NCBI GenBank assembly: GCA_003021015.1
Contig: PXRK01000074.1
Coordinates: 1 to 48,539 of the forward strand
Source of the DNA: Halobacteriales archaeon QS_4_66_20
Lineage (GTDB): Archaea > Halobacteriota > Halobacteria > Halobacteriales > Haloarculaceae
DNA: 48,539 bases
Reading direction: 5' to 3'
Below, one piece after another: positions 23,251 to 31,685 of this stretch. Both the position numbers and the translations under genes were made by a program. The notes beneath the pieces were generated by a model. The model saw nothing but the letters and a program-made list of their open reading frames with translations, was not told where the DNA came from and did not search any database. Positions within the stretch are counted from its first letter, which is position 1. Each line of letters begins with the position of its first letter.

Positions 23251-23898
23251 TCAGTCGTCGAGCTGTTCGAGCGCGTCGGACAGCGTCGGGCGGTCGGCAC
23301 CCTCGGTCAGCAGCGGGTCGACGATCCCCTCGAGTGCTTCCTCGGCGACGACGCGGGTGTAGGAGGCCGCGGGCTGGGCGTCGCCGAGCGTGATCTGTCG
23401 CGTCCGGGCGCCGTCGAGGGTTGCGACCAGCAGCGCGGCCGTGCGGTCGACGCCAACGGGCTCGAAGGAGCCATCCGCGATGCCCGCGTCGAGGATGTCG
23501 GCGACGCTGTCGCGCAGCAGTTCGTCGCTGCGGTCCAGCTGCGCCTGGATCCGCTCGTTGAACGGCCCCTGCGAGCGCATCTCCAACAGCGCCAGGTGGA
23601 ACGACTCGCGGTCGTCCTCCTCGGGCGTGAACACGAACCGGGCGACGAACTCGACCAGGCGCTCGGCGGGCGGGCGGTCCGCCCGGCATTCGAGGCGCTG
23701 CTCGTAGTCGGCGAGGATGCCGTCGAGAAACGCGACCAGCAGGTCCTCTTTCGTGTCGTAGTGGTAGTGCAGCAGCGACTTGCTCTTCTCGCACTCGTCG
23801 GCGATGTCCTGCATTGTAAGCTCGGCGTACCCGTGCTCGCACAGCGCGCGGTAGGCACCATCCATGATGTCGTCCGTTGCCATCGCCTCTCCGCTCAT
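23251..23898 (-). CDS. TetR/AcrR family transcriptional regulator
   Basis: A 215-residue protein. The N-terminal HTH (~12-58) has the canonical pattern LTMQDIADECEKSKSLLHYHYDTKEDLL. The C-terminal ligand domain is a helical bundle with ESFHLALLEMRSQGPFNERI. The start is fixed by the palindromic operator immediately upstream (23899-23916). Probably senses the compound exported by the MATE pump and represses the tetR-mate operon. Confidence 0.92.
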   Translation of the reverse strand: MSGEAMATDDIMDGAYRALCEHGYAELTMQDIADECEKSKSLLHYHYDTKEDLLVAFLDGILADYEQRLECRADRPPAERLVEFVARFVFTPEEDDRESFHLALLEMRSQGPFNERIQAQLDRSDELLRDSVADILDAGIADGSFEPVGVDRTAALLVATLDGARTRQITLGDAQPAASYTRVVAEEALEGIVDPLLTEGADRPTLSDALEQLDD

Positions 23899-23916
23899 TG
23901 ACTGACTGGTCAGTCA
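23899..23916. promoter_or_regulatory. TetR operator palindrome
   Basis: TGACTGAC-TG-GTCAGTCA: 8 bp perfect arms with a 2 bp spacer, adjoining the regulator's ATG. This matches the TGACTGACCAGTCA style of TetR operators and implies autorepression. Confidence 0.8.
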
Positions 23917-23941
23917 GGATCGAACTAAGGGCTTTCGGATC

Positions 23942-24052
23942 TATACACCCGGACGTGACTCTGTGACACGTCAGGACACAATTCAACGAGTATCGACCCT
24001 GACAGTCCCAAGTTGTGTCGAGATAACTGAGGCAAATCACGTCAGGTGTATA
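23942..24052. repeat. 111 bp palindromic element, TATACACC ends
   Basis: Left end TATACACCCGGACGTGA and right end TCACGTCAGGTGTATA are inverted repeats, one base differing in length. Inside, GACACAA (~23974) and TTGTGTC (~24013) form a nested pair. Solitary left ends recur at 25516, 34295 and 47474. Confidence 0.7.
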
Positions 24053-24077
24053 ACACCTCACACTCCGAACACGACTG

Positions 24078-24188
24078 ATACCGATTGTTGTGAGTATTTT
24101 CGGTAGGACATCGCATTAACGGCGGTTTCACGGCTCGAAACTAGAGTCTGAGGACTGCCCGGCGGTAAAGAATCACAACAATTAGTAT
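24078..24188. repeat. 111 bp palindromic element, ATAC(C/T)..TTGTTGTGA ends
   Basis: ATACCGATTGTTGTGA (24078-24093) and TCACAACAATTAGTAT (24173-24188) pair with two mismatches. It starts 25 bp after the previous element, between tetR and the amidohydrolase. Confidence 0.7.
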
Positions 24189-24235
24189 GAAACTAAGGCC
24201 GACACCGGTATACGCCTCCAGTCACATCACCGGAT

Positions 24236-25432
24236 ATGACCGACCGTTACGTCGACTGTGGGACGCTGTACGACGGGATGGGGAATGAGACGGTTCGCGA
24301 CGGGCGGATCGTGATCGACGATGGGCGGGTCCGCGACGCCGGCCCGGCCGAGGATGTGCCGGAGCCGGACTTCGTGCTACCGGGGCTGATCGACGCCCAC
24401 ATCCACATGTCGGGGATGCGCCAGATGGCCCCGTTCTCGCGGCTGACCGAACTCGAACAGGAGTCGCTGCGGGCCGCGCGCGCGACGGTCGACTGCCAGG
24501 ACCTGCTCGCAGCGGGGTTCACGACGGTGCGGGACCTCAGCAGCAAGATCGGCCTGGGACTGCGCGATGCCATCGCCGAGGGGGAGATTCCCGGCCCGCG
24601 ACTGTACACCAGCGGCCTGGCGTTCTCCCAGACCGCCGGCCACTCCGACACCCACTACCTCCCCTACCGGTGGATCAAGGACCAGGACCCCTGTCCAATC
24701 GTCGACGGCGAGACGGCGTGTCGTCGCGGCGCCCGCGCACGGATCCGCCAGGGCGTCGACGTCATTAAGATCATGGCGACTGGCGGCGTGCTCTCGGAGA
24801 AAGACGACCCCCGGCACAGCCACTTCACCGACGCGGAGATCCGGGCGTTCGTCGAGGAGGCCCACCGCGTCGACATCCCCGTCGCGGCCCACGCCCAGGG
24901 CGCCTGCGGCATCAAGGATGCCCTCCGGAACGGCGTCGACACGATCGAACACGGCGTCTACCTCGACGAGGAGGCGATCGAACTGCTGCTCGATCACGAC
25001 GCGATCCTCGTGCCGACGCTGGCGATCATAACCCGCCTGTACGAGCACGGCGAGGAGCACGGCCTCCCCCCGTGGGCGGTCCGCAAGACCGAGGCTTCCC
25101 GGGACGATCACGTCGCCTCGATCCGCGCGGCCTACGACGCCGGCGTGACCATCGCCGCCGGCACTGACTTCATCGGCCCCGACCTCCTCCCCCACGGCGA
25201 GAACGCCGAGGAACTCGAACTGTACGTCGAGGAGGTCGGCATGGACCCAATCGAGGCGATCCACGCGGCCACGGGCGTCGCCGCAGGGACCGTCCCCGAC
25301 GACGACGTCGGCACGCTCACCCCCGGCGACCACGCCGACCTGGTCGCCGTCTCGGCCGATCCGACCACCGACGTCCGCGCGCTCAGGACCGACATCGACG
25401 CTGTCTACAAGGGCGGCCGGCGGGCGGACTGA
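24236..25432 (+). CDS. Amidohydrolase, Xaa-Pro dipeptidase (prolidase)-like
   Basis: A 398-residue binuclear-metal amidohydrolase. Ligands in order: HIHMS (~54-57), carboxylated Lys in DVIKIMATGG (~178), His in VAAHAQGACG (~220), His in DTIEHGVY (~240) and Asp in AAGTDF (~304). Flanking beta-sandwich: VDCGTLYDGMGN at the start, GDHADLVAV and VYKGGR at the end. This layout belongs to the Sgx9260/imidazolonepropionase-like group that includes Xaa-Pro dipeptidases and carboxypeptidases. Cytosolic. Substrate unproven. A short palindromic element overlaps its stop codon. Confidence 0.85.
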   Translation: MTDRYVDCGTLYDGMGNETVRDGRIVIDDGRVRDAGPAEDVPEPDFVLPGLIDAHIHMSGMRQMAPFSRLTELEQESLRAARATVDCQDLLAAGFTTVRDLSSKIGLGLRDAIAEGEIPGPRLYTSGLAFSQTAGHSDTHYLPYRWIKDQDPCPIVDGETACRRGARARIRQGVDVIKIMATGGVLSEKDDPRHSHFTDAEIRAFVEEAHRVDIPVAAHAQGACGIKDALRNGVDTIEHGVYLDEEAIELLLDHDAILVPTLAIITRLYEHGEEHGLPPWAVRKTEASRDDHVASIRAAYDAGVTIAAGTDFIGPDLLPHGENAEELELYVEEVGMDPIEAIHAATGVAAGTVPDDDVGTLTPGDHADLVAVSADPTTDVRALRTDIDAVYKGGRRAD

Positions 25433-25513
25433 TAGTGATTATTGTGACTGTTTACCGGGTCGACCGCACGCAGTCGTGCGGTCGATCCCGTAACGACTCA
25501 CAATAATCACTAT
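25432..25513. repeat. 82 bp palindromic element, ATAGTGATTATTGTGA ends
   Basis: Perfect 16 bp inverted termini (25432-25447 and 25498-25513) around a second hairpin with arms CGACCGCACG/CGTGCGGTCG. The left terminus overlaps the last base of the amidohydrolase stop. A single copy of the same terminus lies at 21460 and inverted single copies near 30971 and 34349. Confidence 0.75.
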
Positions 25514-25570
25514 GATATACACCCGGACGTGACTCTATGACACGTCAGGACACGTCTGTAGTCAGTGTGG

Positions 25571-25615
25571 TATACTGGCGGCGAAAATCCGCACGGATTT
25601 TCGTCTGTCAGTATA
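25571..25615. terminator. Strong hairpin, possible terminator or repeat end
   Basis: TATACTG at 25571 pairs with CAGTATA ending at 25615, and inside GAAAATCC pairs with GGATTTTC around a GCAC loop. It stands between the solitary TATACACC end at 25516 and the lipoprotein gene. Confidence 0.5.
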
Positions 25616-25683
25616 AGGACAGAATAGCGGGCGGTATCCTGTGAATACTCTATAAGAGAGACGAGAAAACAGAAGTAGTTCTC

Positions 25684-25986
25684 ATGGCTGTGCATCCGAC
25701 ACGACGTTGTTTCCTCCTGTTACTCGGCGCCAGTACTACGATCGGTCTCGCGGGCTGTCCGAACGATGGGTTGTCAGACGGAGAGGAGTCCCCGTCGGGG
25801 ACGCGGTCACCCGACGCGGTGGACGACAGCGACGTGACCGACCTCCTCTTGATCCGGACGGCCGAACAGCACACGCTCGCGAGCAGCGTCCTCGAAGCGT
25901 ACCGGGCCGTTGCGATCCAGGACGACGGCGTCCTGCGACTCGAACCGGATGCGGCGCTCCAGCTCCACCCGCAGCGGGGACAATGA
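25684..25986 (+). CDS. Small exported lipoprotein, 100 aa
   Basis: MAVHPTRRCFLLLLGASTTI followed by GLAGC gives a twin-arginine-type signal with a lipobox (Cys25), so export and lipid anchoring are expected. The mature part is short and acidic (DVTDLLLIRTAEQHTLASSV, then DDGVLRLEPDAALQL). The stop overlaps the ATG of the NodB-like gene (ATGA), so it probably works with it at the cell surface. Family unknown. Confidence 0.7.
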   Translation: MAVHPTRRCFLLLLGASTTIGLAGCPNDGLSDGEESPSGTRSPDAVDDSDVTDLLLIRTAEQHTLASSVLEAYRAVAIQDDGVLRLEPDAALQLHPQRGQ

Positions 25987-27509
25987 CCGACGGCCCGATC
26001 AGACTCGTCAACGAGGACGGCCGGATCGTCGGAAAGGACCCGGAGACGGGCGAGACGGTGCCGATCGAGCTCGGGTCGGTCGACGCGGCGGACGCGCTCA
26101 CCGACGAGCTCCGGGTCGGGCGCACGCAGGCGTTCGGGCGCGACCGCGAGGCGTTCGCGGCCGGCCGGATTCCGGCGGCACGGTGGGCGAGCTGGTCGAT
26201 GCAGATCGGGCAGTCGGTCGCGTCGTTTCCGGTCAATAAGACGACGCCCGTGTTGATCCTCCACTCGGAGGGCGGCCGCGTCGCCGAGTACGAGGAGACC
26301 CTTCCGCGGATGCGCGAGCGGCAGATCCCCTGGGAGTTCGGGATCGGCGACAGCACGGCGTTCGCGGACGACCTCGACGCCTCGGGCCGCATCGGCCCGG
26401 ATCAGGCGCGGGAGATCATGCTGCATGGCGCCGAGGTCGGCCTCTACACGGGGGAGGTCAAGGCGCTGTCCCCGGAGCAGTCGCCGTGGACGCTCGCTGA
26501 CGAGCAGTGGGGGGTCGACGACACGCCCGGCGGGCTGGACCCCGACCGCGACGGGGCGACCATCGAGCGGCTCGTCCGCTTGCTCCAGGGGCAGAAACGG
26601 CACATCGAGACGCAGGTCGGGGCGAACGTCTCGTTCATGACGGCGCGGGACGGCACGGCGATCAACACGGGGGAGCTGGACATGGCCAAAGCCTACGCGA
26701 TCCGGTCGCTGTTCCAGGCCAGCGGCCACGGCTTCCAGCCGTCGATCGGCAACGGCTCCGGGAGCGGGCTCAACGTCGTCCACCCCCACGGGGTATCGTC
26801 GTACCACCTGGAACAGGCGGCCAACGAGGGCGACGTCGAGGGGGCGAGAGCCGTCGTCGACCGGCTGGCCGCAACCGACGGCGGGCGCGGGCTCTTTTTC
26901 TTCCACTCCCACGCCGTCGAGGACTGGGACAGCTGGGAGGCGATCGTCGACTACGCCGTCCGGCTGCGCGACCGGGGCGAGCTCGACATCGCGTCGGCGA
27001 CCGGCGGGCTCGTGCTCCCGTGGGACCTCCGGGAGGGCAACGTCCTCATGGAGCCCGACCCGCGGTTTCAGTCGTTTTCGGACTCGTTCTGGAGCGCGTT
27101 CGGCAACACGCCTGACGTCAGGACGATCGGCGCCGGCGACTACTGGGCGGTCGGTGCCGACTTCGGCGGGGAGTCGTTCGGCGGCCTCCGGGTGCGCGGT
27201 CTCTCGGCCCGGCTCCAGCCGTTCCCGACGTTCATGGCAGCGGCTGACGTCCGAGCGCCCAACGGCGCGACGACGGACCTGACCGTCCGGTACGACCCCC
27301 GCGGCCTCGAAACGGTCCCCGACGACGAGCGGTGGCGGATCGACGCCGAGTTCGCCGGGATCGGCGACGACTGGGAGCGGGTCCGGACGCCGTTCGGCGT
27401 CCCCCGCGCCGACGTCGGCGATCCGAACGGCAACACGCTCGACAACCTCGCATTCTGGTCGGATAGCGGCGAAGCGCACGTCACGAACATCGCTGTCTAC
27501 CCCTGCTGA
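25983..27509 (+). CDS. NodB/polysaccharide-deacetylase-like protein lacking metal residues
   Basis: A 508-residue protein. After an N-terminal region (LVNEDGRIVGKDPETGE), ~75-330 follows the NodB order: TPVLILHSEGG at the place of the TFDDG motif, DQAREIMLHGAEVGLYTGEV at the place of the His-box, and GRGLFFFHSHAVEDW near the end. The catalytic Asp pair and HxxxH are not present, so it is probably a non-hydrolytic glycan-binding relative. The last ~150 residues form a beta domain (ADVRAPNGATTDLTVRYD). No signal peptide. It is coupled to a lipoprotein and bordered by palindromic repeats; lateral or viral (tail-fibre-like) origin is possible. Confidence 0.6.
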   Translation: MTDGPIRLVNEDGRIVGKDPETGETVPIELGSVDAADALTDELRVGRTQAFGRDREAFAAGRIPAARWASWSMQIGQSVASFPVNKTTPVLILHSEGGRVAEYEETLPRMRERQIPWEFGIGDSTAFADDLDASGRIGPDQAREIMLHGAEVGLYTGEVKALSPEQSPWTLADEQWGVDDTPGGLDPDRDGATIERLVRLLQGQKRHIETQVGANVSFMTARDGTAINTGELDMAKAYAIRSLFQASGHGFQPSIGNGSGSGLNVVHPHGVSSYHLEQAANEGDVEGARAVVDRLAATDGGRGLFFFHSHAVEDWDSWEAIVDYAVRLRDRGELDIASATGGLVLPWDLREGNVLMEPDPRFQSFSDSFWSAFGNTPDVRTIGAGDYWAVGADFGGESFGGLRVRGLSARLQPFPTFMAAADVRAPNGATTDLTVRYDPRGLETVPDDERWRIDAEFAGIGDDWERVRTPFGVPRADVGDPNGNTLDNLAFWSDSGEAHVTNIAVYPC

Positions 27510-27579
27510 TCCCACGAGCAGCGGTGCTTTTCCGTCCGGTCGGCGACGCGGTGTTCCCCCGTCGATCGGCGGCGCGATT

Positions 27580-28083
27580 TCACCGCTGCTGCTCCGGGAA
27601 GCGTTTCTCCAGCACGATTTCGTCGTAGTCGCGGTACTCCAGGGGGTACTCCTCCACCTCCTCGTAGCCGCGGTCCCGATAGAACTCCGGCAGAAACGGG
27701 TGGCCCTCGGGGGTCGTCAGCCAGATTGCCTTGCGGTCCTCCACCCGCGCGACCGATTCCGCCCACGAGACCAGCCGGCTGCCGATCCCCTTGCCCTTCC
27801 AGTCCGCGTGGACAGCCAGGCGGCTGAGCTTGAGCCGGTCCGGATCGGTCACCTCGGTGCGAACGCCGCCGACGATATCCTCGCCGATGGATCCGGCGTC
27901 GATCTTGGCGGCGAACACGCGGTGCTCGCGGATCCAGTCGGCGACCTCCTCGGCGGTCGCCGCCTCGGCTTTCGCGGGGAAGCCGAGACCGCGGTTCTGC
28001 CGGTACGCGCTCCGGTAGACAGCCGCGAGCGCGGCGGCTTCGTCGGGGGTCGCCGGCCGGATCCGCGGGTCGACGCCGGTCAT
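27580..28083 (-). CDS. GNAT family N-acetyltransferase, 167 aa
   Basis: A typical GNAT fold: strand/helix N-terminus (RPATPDEAAALAAVYRSAYR), motif A LSRLAVHADWKGKGIGSRLV with the acetyl-CoA-binding (R/K)GxG(I)GxR turn at ~100, and a C-terminal FYRDRGYEEVEEYPLEYRDY. About the usual length. The acceptor amine cannot be told from sequence. Stands alone, convergent with the NodB-like gene. Confidence 0.88.
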   Translation of the reverse strand: MTGVDPRIRPATPDEAAALAAVYRSAYRQNRGLGFPAKAEAATAEEVADWIREHRVFAAKIDAGSIGEDIVGGVRTEVTDPDRLKLSRLAVHADWKGKGIGSRLVSWAESVARVEDRKAIWLTTPEGHPFLPEFYRDRGYEEVEEYPLEYRDYDEIVLEKRFPEQQR

Positions 28084-28268
28084 GGGTGTCCCTCCGTGAG
28101 CCGGTACACCCGGCTCGGGCTCTCGCCCGCGCTCTCGATCAGGAACCGCACGTCCCGGATCACACCCGATCTGTCGGACGCATCGTACATAAGCGGAAGG
28201 GGGACAGTTCCGGATTTCCGGGTCAGAGAGCAGCGACTGACGGGATCAATGACGACACATGACGGATT

Positions 28269-28301
28269 GACATCCTCCCCGCCCTGAAGGACGGGGCTTC
28301 C
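28269..28301. repeat. IS200/IS605-type end hairpin (solo remnant)
   Basis: GACATCCTCCCC then GCCCTGAAGGACGGGGCTTCC forms a short stem with a small loop. This closely resembles subterminal hairpins at ends of haloarchaeal IS200/IS605 (TnpB-type) elements. No tnpA or tnpB is within reach, so it is a solitary scar. Confidence 0.5.
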
Positions 28302-28348
28302 GCTTGCTATACGTCACCTTCGCTTCGAACAGCATACGCGACCTCCGG

Positions 28349-29488
28349 TTATCGCTCCGCTGCGGGTGTCCACGAGCGGCCGGTGTCGCCGACGTACCGC
28401 GAGACGGGGCGGATGAGGCGGTTGTCCTCGCGCTGTTCGAGCGCATGGGCCATCCAGCCGCCGACGCGGGAGATGGCGAACGTGGCCGTGAACAGCTCCT
28501 TGGGGACGTCGACGCCGTCGAGCAGGACCGCGGTGTAGAACTCGACGTTGGTTTCGAGCGTGCGGTCGGGCTTGTGCTCGGCCAGCAGATCGACCGCGAC
28601 GTCCTCGAAGCTCCGGACCGTCCCGAAGAAGTCGGTGTCGCTGTCGGCGCCGTAGAAGCGCTCGGCGGCCGCCTCCAGCACCGCTGCGCGCGGGTCGCGA
28701 GTGCGGTAGACGCGGTGGCCAAAGCCCATCAGGCGCTCGCCGGCGTCCAGTTTCTCGCGGACGTACCCCTCGGGGTCGTCCGACGCGTGGACCTCCCGGA
28801 GCATCTCCAGGGCGGGGCCGGGCGCGCCGCCGTGCAGCGGCCCCTTCAGCGTCCCGACGGCCGCCGTGGCGGCGGAGACCAGATCCGACTCCGTCGAGAC
28901 GACGACGCGGGCGCTGAACGTCGAGGCGTTTAGCCCGTGATCGACAACGGCGTTGAGGTACGTCTCCAGCCCCCGGGCGGCGGCGTCGCCCGGCTCCTCG
29001 CCGGTCAGCATGTACAGGTAGTTCGCGGCGTGGCGCAGGCCCTCGCGGGGTTCGACAGGCTCCTCACCCTGCCGGTACCGCCAGTAGGTCGCCACGATCG
29101 TCGGGAGCACGGCGATCGCGCGGCGGGCCTGTGTCTCCGGGTCGGCGTCCCCGCCGTCGTCGTGGCCGAGGTTCGCCGCGGCGACGCCCATCCGGAGCGC
29201 GTCCATCGCGGGCTCGTCTTCCGCGGCGGCCTGCCGGAGCACCTGCCGCACCTCCCCGCTGACACCGCGGCGAGCGGCGAGATCCGCCCGGAACGCGTCC
29301 AGTTCGTCCGCGTCCGGGAGCCGGTCGTACAGCAACAGAAAGACCGACTCCTCGTACGTTGCGTTCGGTGCGAGCTCCTCGACCGGGAACCCGCCGATGA
29401 CGAGCTCCCCCGCGTCCCCGTCGATGTAGCTGAGCCGCGTCTCCGCGACTGCCACGCCCTCCAGGCCGCGGCTGATCTGATCCTCCAT
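28349..29488 (-). CDS. Citrate synthase family protein, divergent paralogue
   Basis: A 379-residue type-II short citrate synthase. Oxaloacetate/CoA residues: HGLNASTF with His184, LKGPLHGGAP with His219, and MGFGHRVYRTRDPR with His258. The next catalytic position reads TNVEFYTAVL, with Glu316 where the mainstream haloarchaeal enzyme, as I recall it, has Asp (PNVDFYSA). Such variants occur among CitA-like and 2-methylcitrate synthases, so the acyl substrate may be acetyl- or propionyl-CoA. Cytosolic; condenses oxaloacetate with acyl-CoA. No prp genes are adjacent. The start at 29488 (MEDQISRGLEG) matches the family N-terminus. Confidence 0.85.
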   Translation of the reverse strand: MEDQISRGLEGVAVAETRLSYIDGDAGELVIGGFPVEELAPNATYEESVFLLLYDRLPDADELDAFRADLAARRGVSGEVRQVLRQAAAEDEPAMDALRMGVAAANLGHDDGGDADPETQARRAIAVLPTIVATYWRYRQGEEPVEPREGLRHAANYLYMLTGEEPGDAAARGLETYLNAVVDHGLNASTFSARVVVSTESDLVSAATAAVGTLKGPLHGGAPGPALEMLREVHASDDPEGYVREKLDAGERLMGFGHRVYRTRDPRAAVLEAAAERFYGADSDTDFFGTVRSFEDVAVDLLAEHKPDRTLETNVEFYTAVLLDGVDVPKELFTATFAISRVGGWMAHALEQREDNRLIRPVSRYVGDTGRSWTPAAER

Positions 29489-30443
29489 GACCCCGGTTGG
29501 GCGATTCCCGACTTAGCTTCTGCGGTGAGGGCGCTACTCCCCCTTCCTCCACGGGGCGACCGGAGGGAGTGGAGTAGGGAGGGGATACAGCGCCCGCCCG
29601 GTTCGCAAACACGTTCTCCGCCACGTTTACTACCCCTGCGGTCGAATGTGGTAGTACGATGCTCGCCACGCTTTCGGCGTTGTTCAAACCATACTGGTGG
29701 CTGTAATTCTTTTACTCACCAGTCGCTGCTCTCTGCGGAGACAGACCCGTTCCGCCTGGATTCTCAATTCGAGGTTTCACGTACGTACAGTCACCAGTAT
29801 CAGCAGACGCACGTGGACTTCCTACATTCGTCGGCGGACGCGCCGCTGTGTAGCGTGAATGCGGTATGAATGGGTCCCACCGCGAACGCGGGGAATGCAC
29901 CGGACGGGAGACGTTGTCCGCGGCCCGCACGACCGGTGACAGCTTTCGGCGGGCTTTCGCCGCCGTTGCCGGCTCGCCTGGCTTTGCCCGGAGTCTCACC
30001 GGGTGTTGCCGACGTCGGCGGGCCGGTCGAGTTCGTCTGAGCGCCCGCGAGGGCGTCGGACTCGTTGGCGGCCCTCTGTCGGCGGCAGCCGGTTTCCACC
30101 GGCACTGCCGACGCAAGCCGGCGTGAGTCGGGCTTTCACCGACGTGCTGTCGTGGTCCCGAACCCCGCTTGCGCGTGGTCCGGTACTCGGCCTTCTCCCG
30201 CCACCGCCGCGGCGGCGACGCGCCGGGCCGGTGCGGTTCTCCTTCGGAACCTGGGCCTCCACAGCCTCCCGGCTGTGTTGGCGTCGGCCCCCATCCCGCT
30301 CCGTCTCGGCTCTCGCCGATCCGGACGGGACGTCCGTGTGCTCCACGTCCGCAGTGGGGATTGTCAACTAATGGCACGGACCGCATTAAATCTTTCCCAA
30401 TCCGCAAAATTCACACGCGACCCGGAGACTGCGGTGGCGACGG
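29489..30443. other. 955 bp gene-free region, hairpin-rich
   Basis: Overlapping frames are Arg/Pro/Ser-rich and lack haloarchaeal coding character. From 29860 to 30370 the DNA has repeated small hairpins (GGCGGGCTTTCGCCGCC near 29948; GCCGGTTTCCACCGGC near 30090). This fits a structured noncoding RNA or a badly decayed mobile gene. I could not match it to RNase P or SRP RNA. A 110 bp palindromic element sits at its citrate-synthase side. Confidence 0.45.
29691..29800. repeat. 110 bp palindromic element, ATACTGGTG ends
   Basis: ATACTGGTGGCTGTA (29691-29705) and TACAGTCACCAGTAT (29786-29800) are inverted with one mismatch. Its first 31 bp core (29693-29723), itself edged by ACTGGTG/CACCAGT, recurs exactly in opposite orientation at 36394-36424. 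Confidence 0.7.
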
Positions 30444-30878
30444 TCACTCCCCCGCCAGGGCCTCGTCTCGGAGTCTGCGGCAGCGTTCGGAGTCGACAGT
30501 CAGGTCGGGAACGGGTGTCGGCGAGAGCTCCTCGTCAACGGCGACGAACACGAAGTAGGAGTCGGTCGTCTGCTCGCGGGTGCCGGTCCGGGGGTCCGCG
30601 CTGAACGCCTGCAGGCGGACGCGGATGCTCGTCCGGCCGGTGGCGTAGGCGTACGACTGGATGACGCAAATGTTGCCCTGCGGGACCGGCTGCTTGAAGT
30701 CCAGCTTGTTGATGTGGGCGGTGACGCAGTTCTCGCCGGCGTGGCGCATCGCCGACATGGCACCGACCTCGTCCATCCACTTGACGACGTTGCCGCCATG
30801 GGCGGTGTGGTAGTTGTTCGTGTCGTCTGGCTGGACGCGCTCGCGGTTCTCGATGTACGTCTCGCTGACGCTGGTCAT
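30444..30878 (-). CDS. Acyl-CoA thioesterase (hotdog fold)
   Basis: A 144-residue single hotdog domain of the ACOT/YciA type. Core: NYHTAHGGNVVKWMDEVGAM, where the HGG and Asp/Glu site lies on the central helix, then NKLDFKQPVPQGNICVIQSY and the strand run TSIRVRLQAFS. The DSYFVFVAVDE strand closes the fold. It hydrolyses acyl-CoA esters in the cytosol; chain-length preference is unknown. The start at 30878 fits the family (MTSVSETYIENRERV). Confidence 0.88.
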   Translation of the reverse strand: MTSVSETYIENRERVQPDDTNNYHTAHGGNVVKWMDEVGAMSAMRHAGENCVTAHINKLDFKQPVPQGNICVIQSYAYATGRTSIRVRLQAFSADPRTGTREQTTDSYFVFVAVDEELSPTPVPDLTVDSERCRRLRDEALAGE

Positions 30879-30982
30879 GGGCTGTGATGGGGTGACAACC
30901 TCAAAAGCTCCCGGTAGGATCAGGGGTGGTCTGCGGCGGGAGCAGCCAGCGCGGCCGGAACACTCCACCATCACAACAATCA

Positions 30983-31570
30983 CTAGCAGCCCCGCGACTC
31001 CGGTGCCGGTTGTGTGTCGGCGTCCGGGTGGGTGTCCGAGTCGGCGTCGTCCCGTGGCCCGGCGTCGTCGCGCGACCCGGTGTCGCCAGTGTCGAGGTGT
31101 TTGATCATGATCGCGAACGGCAGCTCGACACCCTCGATAGTCCGGGTCTTGGTGTCGAACTGCCAGTAGTTGAGGCCCTCGTAGAAGGACTTCGCGTTCA
31201 GCGAGGAGACGATCTCCAGCCGGTCGAGGTCGTACATCCGGGCGCGGGACTCCAGTTGGCCGACCAGCGACGTCGCGATCCCCTCGCCGCTGTAGTCGGG
31301 GCGCACGTACAGCGCGTCGATGCGCCCGGCGTCGGCGTTGAGCACGCCGTAGGCGACGTCGTCTCCGTCGACCCGGGCCAACAGGATGTCGAACACGTCG
31401 CTGTCGATTGCGCGCTCGAAGTCAGACACGCCCCCGGCGTCGGGCTGCCAGGCGTCGATCTGGACGGCCTCGTACACGCCGGCGTCGATCCCGCCGATGG
31501 CCGCCCGCTTGATCGACAGCAGCGTCGCTGCATCCCCGGCGCTCGCCTCCCGAAACTGCGGCCCATCCAT
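30983..31570 (-). CDS. GNAT family N-acetyltransferase, 195 aa
   Basis: GNAT motif A is RIDALYVRPDYSGEGIATSLV (~84-104), with Gly-x-Gly for acetyl-CoA. ASLNAKSFYEGLNYWQFDTKT follows at motif B. The long acidic C-terminal tail (DTGDTGSRDDAGPRDDADSD) is low-complexity and probably disordered. An inverted copy of a palindromic-element terminus overlaps the stop codon, so that insertion may have shaped the tail. Confidence 0.85.
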   Translation of the reverse strand: MDGPQFREASAGDAATLLSIKRAAIGGIDAGVYEAVQIDAWQPDAGGVSDFERAIDSDVFDILLARVDGDDVAYGVLNADAGRIDALYVRPDYSGEGIATSLVGQLESRARMYDLDRLEIVSSLNAKSFYEGLNYWQFDTKTRTIEGVELPFAIMIKHLDTGDTGSRDDAGPRDDADSDTHPDADTQPAPESRGC

Positions 31571-31685
31571 GCCAGTGGACGTACGCGGTCGTGGGAAATA
31601 ACCCCCCGACCGTCGTTTCTGATGCTGAAGCCACCGAACGCCCGTGCGTGATTCGTCTACGATATCTCGACACAGATCGGGACTG

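Noticed and set aside
29712..30407. 231-residue minus-strand frame in the gene-free region
   Set aside because: Arg/Pro-rich, unlike acidic haloarchaeal proteins, and ends in a palindromic element.
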